Shown here in pieces: positions 15,548 to 23,108 of a DNA stretch of 37,220 bases. Below the pieces are notes generated by a model. That model ran no database searches, had not been told where the DNA came from, and saw nothing but the letters and a program-made list of their open reading frames with translations. Made by a program: the position numbers and the translations under genes. Position 1 is the first letter of the stretch, and every line of letters begins with the position of its first letter. The stretch comes from an uncultured bacterium (GTDB lineage: Bacteria; Bacillota; Clostridia; Lachnospirales; Lachnospiraceae). The stretch is from positions 1 through 37,220 of the forward strand of contig CAJMQE010000034.1 of NCBI GenBank assembly GCA_905215405.1, read 5' to 3'.

Positions 15548-17143
15548 TTAATTCTTACCGAACTCTGCCAGTTTAAGGCCTTCATTTCTTTCCAGAACCA
15601 TATTAACACTCCAGCTATTTGCAAAGATCAATAATGGATTGCCTTTAAGGTCCATAATCTTTTTCATATCAGAAGTTCCAACAATTCTGTTTACATCTAT
15701 TTCTTCTTTGTTTTCGATCCATCTGATGTGTTCATAAGGCAGTGGTTCCAGACGAATTTCAACATTATATTCATTTTCAAGTCTGTATTTCAATACATCG
15801 AACTGAAGAACACCAACTACACCAACAATGATTTCTTCCAAACCTGCATTGAATTCCTGGAATATCTGGATTGCACCTTCCTGTGCGATCTGTGTTACAC
15901 CTTTGACAAACTGCTTTCTCTTCATTGTATCTACCTGGCGAACACGCGCAAAGTGCTCTGGTGCAAATGTTGGAATACCATCATACTGAAATTTATCATG
16001 TGATACACAAATCGTATCTCCGATAGAAAAGATTCCTGGATCAAATACACCGATAATATCACCTGCATAAGCCTCAGTTACAATATGTCTTTCCTGTGCC
16101 ATCATCTGCTGCGGCTGGGATAATCTGATTTTCTTACCACCCTGTACATGGTATACTTCCATCCCTGCTTCGAATTTACCTGAACAGATTCTCATAAATG
16201 CAATTCTGTCTCGATGTGCTTTATTCATATTCGCCTGAATCTTAAATACAAATGCAGAGAAATCTTCCGTAAATGGATCTATTGTTCCCTTACTTGAATT
16301 TCTTGGAAGTGGAGGAGTCGTCATTTTCAGGAAATGCTGTAAAAATGTTTCTACACCAAAGTTTGTCAGCGCTGATCCAAAAAATACTGGAGAAAGCTGC
16401 CCTGCCTGAACTTCTTCAAGATCAAAATCTGTACTTGCCCCATCCAGTAACTCTACATCATCACAAAGTTTATCATAAAATCCCTGACCAATTTCACTTT
16501 TCAGCTGATCTGTATCATTCAGAGAAATATTTTCTGTTGCAACTTCTTTCTGTCCATTCATAGCTGCTGTAAAGAGCGACACTTCTTTTGTATTACGATC
16601 ATAAACGCCCTTAAATTCCTTACCTGATCCTATCGGCCAGTTAACAGGACATGTACTGATTCCAAGTACATTTTCAATTTCATCCAGTAATTCAAATGGG
16701 TCATTTGCATCACGATCCATTTTATTTATAAAGGTGAAAATTGGGATATGTCTCATAACACAAACTTTAAATAATTTAATCGTCTGTTTTTCAACACCCT
16801 TGGATGCATCAATAACCATAACTGCTGAATCAGCAGCCATCAGTGTTCTGTATGTATCCTCTGAGAAATCTTCATGACCTGGGGTATCCAGAATATTAAT
16901 GCAATTACCATTATAATTAAACTGCAATACTGATGAAGTAACGGAAATACCTCTTTCTTTTTCAATTTCCATCCAGTCAGATACTGCATGCTTTGCTGTC
17001 TTTTTACCTTTTACAGAACCAGCAAGATTAATTGCACCACCGTAGAGCAGGAACTTTTCTGTTAAAGTAGTTTTACCTGCATCAGGATGGGAAATAATCG
17101 CAAATGTTCTTCTTTTTTTTATCTCTTTTGAATAGTCTGCCAC
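15548..17143 (-). CDS. prfC: Peptide chain release factor 3
   Basis: RF3, the translational GTPase that recycles RF1/RF2 from ribosomes after peptide release. The 531-residue length fits the family. GTPase motifs are intact: G1 SHPDAGKTTLTEKFLL (about 19-34), switch region ERGISVTSSV, G3 DTPGHEDFSEDTYR, G4 FINKMDRD. An EF-Tu-like domain 2 and the RF3-specific C-terminal region follow (ALTNFGVETFLQHFL, EIRLEPLPYEHIRWI). The start codon is GTG with AGGAGG 10 nt upstream. It has a strong terminator and appears to be a single-gene unit. Its leader contains a two-codon reading frame with its own Shine-Dalgarno. Confidence 0.96.
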   Translation of the reverse strand: MADYSKEIKKRRTFAIISHPDAGKTTLTEKFLLYGGAINLAGSVKGKKTAKHAVSDWMEIEKERGISVTSSVLQFNYNGNCINILDTPGHEDFSEDTYRTLMAADSAVMVIDASKGVEKQTIKLFKVCVMRHIPIFTFINKMDRDANDPFELLDEIENVLGISTCPVNWPIGSGKEFKGVYDRNTKEVSLFTAAMNGQKEVATENISLNDTDQLKSEIGQGFYDKLCDDVELLDGASTDFDLEEVQAGQLSPVFFGSALTNFGVETFLQHFLKMTTPPLPRNSSKGTIDPFTEDFSAFVFKIQANMNKAHRDRIAFMRICSGKFEAGMEVYHVQGGKKIRLSQPQQMMAQERHIVTEAYAGDIIGVFDPGIFSIGDTICVSHDKFQYDGIPTFAPEHFARVRQVDTMKRKQFVKGVTQIAQEGAIQIFQEFNAGLEEIIVGVVGVLQFDVLKYRLENEYNVEIRLEPLPYEHIRWIENKEEIDVNRIVGTSDMKKIMDLKGNPLLIFANSWSVNMVLERNEGLKLAEFGKN

Positions 17144-17187
17144 TTAAATTTTTCCTCCTAAATAAACCTGGTTACTTATATATGTTT

Positions 17188-17208
17188 CTAAATCATTTCA
17201 TAACTCCT
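17188..17208 (-). other. Two-codon minigene (Met-Ile-stop) with RBS in the prfC leader
   Basis: On the minus strand AGGAG (17208-17204) is followed after 7 nt by ATG ATT TAG (17196-17188), about 45 bp upstream of the prfC start. An overlapping ATG AAA TGA at 17201-17193 is only 2 nt from the same AGGAG. Such a leader frame can be chance; the ideal spacing and the target gene make it worth recording. The remainder of 17144-17346 shows no other element I can support. Confidence 0.3.
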
Positions 17209-17346
17209 AATTTTGTTATGTAATTTACTAAATCAAGAATTATTATTCATCATTCTTTGAATTCTTTATCATCATATTTATCATGCTATGTTTTAATTAA
17301 TCAGTTACACTGCGTGGTAATATACTGATTGATAGCTTAATAATTT

Positions 17347-17474
17347 CTATACGAATATACTCTATGCAATTATAAGCTATACGAAAATAGTCTACCAAAA
17401 AGACTATCTAAGAAAATACAGTCTAACAAAATATACCCTAAGAAATACTATGTATAATTCTATTCTGCAAAATG
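17347..17474 (-). repeat. Degenerate 15-bp tandem repeat at the 3' end of the metallophosphoesterase gene
   Basis: Seven consecutive units start with CTA: 17347, 17362, 17377, 17392 (16 bp), 17408, 17423 and 17438. The consensus is near CTAWRCAAAATATAST. A similar 15-bp stretch, CTATTCTGCAAAATG (17460-17474), contains the stop codon of the gene, so the array appears to grow out of the coding end. Units are diverged, so this is an old array. Confidence 0.65.
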
Positions 17475-18614
17475 AATCTGCGTCTGTAATATTTCACAGG
17501 AACTGCCTACCCTGATTGGTATTGCCCATGCACCAACGCCTGCGCTGACCAGAGTTGTCATACCATCTGTATGAAATTCACCATAAAATGGCTGTATGTG
17601 AAGTGGATTAATTATATAAGTTGGGAATATCTGACCGGCGTGCGTATGACCTGAAAACTGCAGATCAACACCCATTTCAGCTGCTTCCTTCATATAACCA
17701 AACTTTGGCTCATGATCGATCATAATGACCGGAAGTTTCTGCGTATCAACATTTTCCATTACAGTTGAAAGTTCTTGTCTACCTCCTGTCAGATCTTTTC
17801 TTCCCACAATCGTAAATTTGTTATCAATTGTTATAGCCTTGTCATCAATTACAGTAATCCCAGCATTTGCAAAATATGCCTCCTGCGCTGCATCATCTCC
17901 AAGATAACACTCATGATTACCCAGCACATAATATGTACCATATTCAGAATGTAACTGACTTAAGATTTCTGTGGCACTTTCTTTTAACTCTGTACTTGTA
18001 CCATCATCAAACATATCTCCACCCAGGAAAATAATATCTGGATTTAATGCATTAATCTTATCAACTATCTCCTGTAATTCTTTAGCTCCAACTGCACATC
18101 CCATGTGTGCATCTGAAATAAAAACTGCGTTCAGCCCATCAATTTCAGATTCTTTTTTATCTACCGTTACTTCTCTGTTAATGACTTTATACTGTTTTGC
18201 ATTATACATTCCATAGAGCGTAATTACACTTGCCAGAACCATAACAAAAATTCCACCTCTGTAAAGTGTAGTTCCCAACTTTCTGGCCATTTTATGAAAC
18301 TTGATAAACTTTGCCATTAAGAGGAAAAAATCTCTGATCAAAAATAATACAATGGAATACAATACAAATCCTGCAAAAAATGCAGCCAGATTTCTCGTTG
18401 CTCCCGATACAACTCCTGTGTAATTTCCCATAAAGAACTTGATAAAATTAGCAATAAAAATAATTACCATCAATCCATGAAAAATCCAGTAAACTATATC
18501 AAGCTTAGTTTTCTTTTCAATACGTATCAGCTTGTGATACCTAATCCCTACGTAATAATTTGCTGCTAGTAACAAGACCATAATCAAAATTATTACCAGT
18601 ACCGACATGTGCAT
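17460..18614 (-). CDS. Membrane-anchored metallophosphoesterase (YkuE/YaeI-like)
   Basis: A 384-residue protein with an N-terminal membrane region of about four hydrophobic segments: VLVIILIMVLLLAANYYVG, YWIFHGLMVIIFIANFI, LAAFFAGFVLYSIVLFLI and GIFVMVLASVITLYGMY. A calcineurin-like phosphoesterase domain follows with all metal-binding blocks: AVFISDAHMG (D-x-H), IIFLGGDMFDDG (GGD), YVLGNHECYL (GNHE), MIDHEP and QFSGHTHAGQ (GHTH). Relatives hydrolyse phosphoesters at the membrane, in some cases lipid intermediates such as UDP-diacylglucosamine; the substrate here is unknown. I prefer ATG 18614 (MHMSVLV) to a TTG at 18635 because AAGGA lies 7 nt before the ATG. It has its own consensus promoter, whose -35 overlaps the spore-protein stop codon. 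Confidence 0.88.
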   Translation of the reverse strand: MHMSVLVIILIMVLLLAANYYVGIRYHKLIRIEKKTKLDIVYWIFHGLMVIIFIANFIKFFMGNYTGVVSGATRNLAAFFAGFVLYSIVLFLIRDFFLLMAKFIKFHKMARKLGTTLYRGGIFVMVLASVITLYGMYNAKQYKVINREVTVDKKESEIDGLNAVFISDAHMGCAVGAKELQEIVDKINALNPDIIFLGGDMFDDGTSTELKESATEILSQLHSEYGTYYVLGNHECYLGDDAAQEAYFANAGITVIDDKAITIDNKFTIVGRKDLTGGRQELSTVMENVDTQKLPVIMIDHEPKFGYMKEAAEMGVDLQFSGHTHAGQIFPTYIINPLHIQPFYGEFHTDGMTTLVSAGVGAWAIPIRVGSSCEILQTQIHFAE

Positions 18615-18647
18615 ATCTTTTTCCTTTCCAAACAAACAGAAAGATTT

Positions 18648-18719
18648 GGTAACCTTATGTTACCTTTTTCGTCCGTCACGTAACTGTATTATTATCTGTC
18701 ACCGCCTACCCATTGTCAA
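18648..18719 (-). promoter_or_regulatory. Sigma-A promoter and leader hairpin of the metallophosphoesterase gene
   Basis: On the minus strand: -35 TTGACA (18719-18714, perfect), 17-bp spacer, -10 GATAAT (18696-18691). The TGA stop of the spore-protein gene (18718-18716) lies inside the -35. A hairpin GGTAAC-ATAAG-GTTACC (18664-18648) sits in the leader about 35 bp before the ATG; it could work in either direction as a weak terminator or attenuator. Confidence 0.65.
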
Positions 18720-18949
18720 GAAGATTGATTGGATTTTCTGTTTTTTTTATTCCTGCCCGCCATAATACCACCTATTTTTCCTGTTTCTCTGGCTGATAGT
18801 GATTTCCATCCTGTTTCCAGTACTCTGTCCAACAATCCCAGTTCATCTGCTATCTCATATTTTACCACTTCATTTTTTCTTGTCTCGACAGTCTTTCCAT
18901 TGATATTTACTGTAATCAGATCTTTCTTCTTTCCAGTTTTGTTACTCAT
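18716..18949 (-). CDS. Small acid-soluble spore protein, alpha/beta type (divergent)
   Basis: A 77-residue basic protein. Its middle, VVKYEIADELGLLDRVLETG followed by WKSLSAREtGkIGG, fits the clostridial form of alpha/beta SASP: K-Y-E-[IL]-A-x-E-L-G-[FL], then a short stretch, G-W, and a second helix with A-R/K-[DE]-x-G. These proteins coat DNA in the spore core and change its photochemistry. N- and C-terminal tails are Lys/Asn-rich. The RBS is GGTG, 7 nt from the ATG. It lies between addA and the metallophosphoesterase gene. I saw no convincing sigma-G promoter, and the start codon lies in a long inverted repeat. The tail differs from classic SASP (GGIMAGRNKK), so confidence is moderate. Confidence 0.65.
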   Translation of the reverse strand: MSNKTGKKKDLITVNINGKTVETRKNEVVKYEIADELGLLDRVLETGWKSLSARETGKIGGIMAGRNKKNRKSNQSS

Positions 18950-19030
18950 TGATGTTCACCCACTCTATCTATATTTGTGCTTTGACCAATTGTGTTCTCG
19001 AAACAAATTAGCTGTTCACATCAATGAGTA
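18943..19030 (-). promoter_or_regulatory. Inverted repeat able to mask the spore-protein start codon
   Basis: ACATCAATGAGTA (minus strand 18955-18943) includes the ATG of the spore-protein gene. Its exact 13-nt complement, TACTCATTGATGT, lies upstream at 19030-19018. In an RNA starting above 19030 the two would pair and hide the start codon, with a loop of about 62 nt. Confidence 0.5.
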
Positions 19031-19096
19031 TTTCCATATATCTAACTGATAATCAGAATTCGTACTTGTTTATTTTTGATTCGCCTCTGATTTCTG

Positions 19097-19173
19097 ATTC
19101 ATTTTCTAATTTAATTCTGATTCATTTATAATTTATTTCTTATTCATTATAATTTATTTCTTATTCATTCCTG
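19097..19173 (-). repeat. 21-23-bp tandem repeat downstream of addA
   Basis: Units 19097-19119 (23 bp), 19120-19141 (22 bp) and 19142-19162 (21 bp), with a partial unit from 19163; plus-strand core ATTCATTWTAATTTATTTCT. The last unit ends about 15 bp from the addA stop codon at 19188. No ordinary hairpin terminator is visible here. Confidence 0.65.
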
Positions 19174-19187
19174 TTTCATGCATTTTC

Positions 19188-22100
19188 CTACAATACAATC
19201 TGCTTGTCTAACCTGAACGAATAAATTATTTTCTCTTTTACTTTTTTGCCTGTTACCTGCTGTAATGCATTCGCATAATACTCTAACTGTATCTGATATC
19301 TGTCTATAAGCACCTGCTCATCCGTTACATAATCTGTTTTATAATCAACAATTACCAGCTCATCATTTTCTTCAAAATATAGATCGATAACGCCCTGTAC
19401 CAGAATCGTTTCTCCATCTATTTCTGTACCATAGACAAATGGCTGTTCTCTTCTCAATGTATCTGTAAACTGTTCATTAATTCTTTTCCCAATATCGCTT
19501 TGAACAAACTTCCATACTTTGCGAGCGTCAATTGCATAATACTGCTGATGCGTTATTTTTCTTTGTTCAACGAGTGTTTTCAGATACTCTGTTACATCTT
19601 TTAACGAATGTATACATTGATAATCCAGACACTCCATCACCCTATGATAAGCTGTACCACGATCTGCTCCTATCATCGGTTCTTCGCCTGATATAAAATG
19701 AGGAATTATTTCTGCAGACTCCTGCGATTTATCGATTTTTCCTGCATTTGTGGATTCAGGATCTTCGCTTTCATCACCTTCACCCATCTTTTCCTGTAGT
19801 TCCTCATCCAGATTAGTTCTGCTCAAAATCTTCTCCAAGGAATCCTCATACTCTTCCTGCAAAAATGTTTCATCCGATTGTACCATCAGATCAATCTGCG
19901 ATTGTTTCAATTCTGATACAGTCATTTTTCCTTTCATCGAAACTGCTCTTTGGTATGGATAAGGTTCGCAAAAATTCTGCTGCTTGCCTTTCTCTACCTG
20001 TGTATCCTTTTGTTGTTCGGCTTCAGCTTGTTCTCTAAATTCCTCGCCTTTTGTAGTATCCGTATTTATTTTTGTTTCTGGGACAGCACTGTTTTCTTTT
20101 TCATCGTTTGCTTTCGCGTTGTTCTCTGTTTCTTTCCCATCTTCTCCAGATACTAGCATCTCTGCCTCTTCTGTCTGCGAATCTGAATCTGTCAGTTTGC
20201 TAGGGGCGACAATCTCAGAAGGATCAAGTGTTTCCACAATGAATCTGCCAGTATTACCATATTCTTTTAACGCCGTTGGAACGACCATATCAAAATAATT
20301 ACCGCAACCCTCAAGATCTGCATAAGAATATCCTCTGCCTGAATCCTGAATATCCAGACTTAGTGTTTTCCACTTATCCATATTTTTTTGTACGTTTTTA
20401 ACCGTTCCAGTCATAATCAATTTTTCTTTTGCTCTGGTCATTGCAACATAGAGAATTCTCAATTCTTCACAGAGATTATCGATCTTGATCTTTGTGCTGA
20501 TAGCTGTTTTCATAATTGTGGGAATTCTGGTCCTGCTCTCAAGATTCACTGCATTTGCAGCTATACCAAGTTCCGGATCCACGACAACCGCATTCGCTGC
20601 ATCCATATGATTGAACCGCTTACTCATGCCTGCAAGAAAAACAACAGGAAATTCAAGACCCTTACTCTTATGAATGCTCATGACACGGACAAGATTTTCA
20701 TTTTCACCAAGCAAGGAGGCTTCTCCATAATCGATATCATATTTTTTTAACTTTTCAATATATCTTAAGAAATTAAATAATCCTTTATAACTGGTTGCTT
20801 CATATTTCTTAGCTTTTTCTATTAGGACATCCAGATTTGCCTGTCTTTTTTCTCCAGCCGGCATTGTACCAACATAAGCGTAAAATCCTGTTTCATAGAC
20901 AGCTTTCCAGATTAGTTCATGAATATCGATATAGACAGCCATATCACGGAACCTCGTCATTAAAGCAAGAAATGTTCTGATCTTTTCCCGGGTACCCGGT
21001 TTCAGATCCTGATTTTCTTCAAATGCTGCCAGACTGGCAAACAATTTCTGATTTTTATCAGGCACTCTCAATAAAGCAAGTTCTTCTGTTGTCAGATTAC
21101 CAAAATAAGATGTCAGCACTGCTGCCAGCGGAATATCTTGAATTGGATTGTCAATAACGGCTAAAAAGCTTAAGATCATTTTTACTTCACGCGTATTAAA
21201 ATATCCACTTGAACTATCTGAAAATGCTGGAATACCTTTACTCATTAATACATTTACAAATGTATCTGCCCAGCCACTTACTGTTCTTGTTAAAATAACG
21301 ATATCACGCAATTCCAGTAAACGATATTCTCCCAGTTTTTTATCAAACACTTTCATTCCGTGCTCTGGACTAGTCAAATCATGAATTTTATCTGCGATAA
21401 AAGATGCCTCAAGTTCTCTGTCTGATTGCTCTGCAGCATCCTCATCTACTGAATCGTTTCCAGTATAATCAGCTTTCTTATGGAATACGCTATTTTCTGA
21501 TTCATCACTCTCTGTCTGTATCACATAAATATCCGTAGAATTCGCTATTCTGTCACAGTCCTGTGGATCTGGTTCTTCAAACTTCAGTCCTGTATTCAGC
21601 ATAACATGTTCATTATATTCAATTCCACCAAAGTATGCCTTCATAACCTGAAAGAATACATCGTTGATACTTTTTAGTACATGATCACGACTTCTAAAAT
21701 TCATTCGTAATTCGATCTTCTGATTTTTACTATCTTCATCTGTATAAGTATTATATTTTCCAATGAAAAGATCCGGACGTGCCAGACGAAATTTATAAAT
21801 ACTCTGCTTCACATCGCCGACCATGAACATGTTATTCTCATCTTCATTCTTTCTGCCCCTGCTGATACTAGAAAGGATTTGTTCCTGTAGCAGGTTACTA
21901 TCCTGATATTCATCGATCAGAATTTCATGATAATATTCGCTCAATCGATCTGCTACATCTGTATAATGCAAGACTCCATCTTCTTTTTTCACTAAAATAT
22001 CTAACGCCAGATGTTCCATATCATTAAAATCTATAATATTTTTTTCTCTTTTTACCCGTTTCATTTCCAAGTAGAAACGTTCTACTACTTCAATTAATAC

Positions 22101-23108
22101 ATTGATCGAACTCAGATTAATTCTTAAATCTTCGAGATTCTGTTCCATGGTCTGTCTGAAAATCTTCTTTTGAAGATCCGTTATTGTCTTTTTATACTGA
22201 TTTCTAGCTGCTTTTACGATCTCTTTCTTTGCCTCATCTACATTCTCATCTTTTTTTGATGACATTCTGTCAAACTTCACATTATTGACTGCCTGTGCTA
22301 ATTCTTCAAATGTATTCTTCTTTAATATATAGGTAAGAGAAGCATAATCACTTTCGATCATCGGTTTATACATATAAGGGCCATCGGACTCACTACATAT
22401 ATTTAATAGCTTTTCATATTTCTGATTGTAATCTGACAGAATGTTACTGACATAGTCCGTCAGATATTCCACTGCCCTGTTGTGATTCAAAGCTGATTCA
22501 TCATTGATCTGATAAGACTGTCTGCATTCATCAAGCCACTCCATTGGCCATGGATAACTTCTTGAGAACTGATATACTCTGCGAATAATTTCTTCGATCT
22601 GTTCATCACTTTTTCCATTACCATAAGAATTGACTAGCTGAAAGAAATCCTCACGTTCACTCTGATAGTACTCTTCCAGAACATTTCCCATTACATCACT
22701 TTCCAGCAGTTTTAATTCTCCTTCATCTGCCGTTCGGAAACCTGGATCAATATCTGCAGAGGTAAAATTATTTCTGATTATGTTCAGGCAGAAACTATCA
22801 ATTGTGGTGATCTGCGCATTATTGATCAACGTTAACTGTTTCTGCAATCTGATATCATCCGGATTTTCCTCCAGAATCTGTTCTATCGCATCGCTGATCC
22901 TTTGTTTCATTTCTCCTGCCGCTGCCTTCGTAAATGTAACTACAACAAGTTTATCGATATCAATATTTCGTTCCTCATCTGTTATCATTTTGATGATACG
23001 TTCCACTAAAACAGCTGTCTTTCCTGATCCAGCTGCTGCCGAGACCAGAATATTACGATCATGAAGATCAATTACTTTCTTTTGTTCCTTTGTCCAATTT
23101 GCTGCCAT
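19188..23108 (-). CDS. addA: ATP-dependent helicase/nuclease subunit A
   Basis: AddA, the UvrD-type helicase and nuclease subunit of AddAB, which resects double-strand breaks for RecA. At 1306 residues it is full length. Walker A VSAAAGSGKTAVLVERI lies at about 22-38, motif II is LIDEYQDSNLLQE, motif III MVGDVKQSIYKFRLARPDLF, motif V/VI VMSIHKSKGLEFPVVF and LRILYVAMTRAKEKL, and the C-terminal RecB-type nuclease site is LVIVDYKTDYV. Residues about 965-1041 are an acidic, low-complexity linker between helicase and nuclease parts. RBS AGGAGG. The start lies inside the end of addB (41-bp overlap in another frame), so the pair is translationally coupled. It is controlled from the SOS-boxed promoter upstream of addB. 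Confidence 0.97.
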   Translation of the reverse strand: MAANWTKEQKKVIDLHDRNILVSAAAGSGKTAVLVERIIKMITDEERNIDIDKLVVVTFTKAAAGEMKQRISDAIEQILEENPDDIRLQKQLTLINNAQITTIDSFCLNIIRNNFTSADIDPGFRTADEGELKLLESDVMGNVLEEYYQSEREDFFQLVNSYGNGKSDEQIEEIIRRVYQFSRSYPWPMEWLDECRQSYQINDESALNHNRAVEYLTDYVSNILSDYNQKYEKLLNICSESDGPYMYKPMIESDYASLTYILKKNTFEELAQAVNNVKFDRMSSKKDENVDEAKKEIVKAARNQYKKTITDLQKKIFRQTMEQNLEDLRINLSSINVLIEVVERFYLEMKRVKREKNIIDFNDMEHLALDILVKKEDGVLHYTDVADRLSEYYHEILIDEYQDSNLLQEQILSSISRGRKNEDENNMFMVGDVKQSIYKFRLARPDLFIGKYNTYTDEDSKNQKIELRMNFRSRDHVLKSINDVFFQVMKAYFGGIEYNEHVMLNTGLKFEEPDPQDCDRIANSTDIYVIQTESDESENSVFHKKADYTGNDSVDEDAAEQSDRELEASFIADKIHDLTSPEHGMKVFDKKLGEYRLLELRDIVILTRTVSGWADTFVNVLMSKGIPAFSDSSSGYFNTREVKMILSFLAVIDNPIQDIPLAAVLTSYFGNLTTEELALLRVPDKNQKLFASLAAFEENQDLKPGTREKIRTFLALMTRFRDMAVYIDIHELIWKAVYETGFYAYVGTMPAGEKRQANLDVLIEKAKKYEATSYKGLFNFLRYIEKLKKYDIDYGEASLLGENENLVRVMSIHKSKGLEFPVVFLAGMSKRFNHMDAANAVVVDPELGIAANAVNLESRTRIPTIMKTAISTKIKIDNLCEELRILYVAMTRAKEKLIMTGTVKNVQKNMDKWKTLSLDIQDSGRGYSYADLEGCGNYFDMVVPTALKEYGNTGRFIVETLDPSEIVAPSKLTDSDSQTEEAEMLVSGEDGKETENNAKANDEKENSAVPETKINTDTTKGEEFREQAEAEQQKDTQVEKGKQQNFCEPYPYQRAVSMKGKMTVSELKQSQIDLMVQSDETFLQEEYEDSLEKILSRTNLDEELQEKMGEGDESEDPESTNAGKIDKSQESAEIIPHFISGEEPMIGADRGTAYHRVMECLDYQCIHSLKDVTEYLKTLVEQRKITHQQYYAIDARKVWKFVQSDIGKRINEQFTDTLRREQPFVYGTEIDGETILVQGVIDLYFEENDELVIVDYKTDYVTDEQVLIDRYQIQLEYYANALQQVTGKKVKEKIIYSFRLDKQIVL

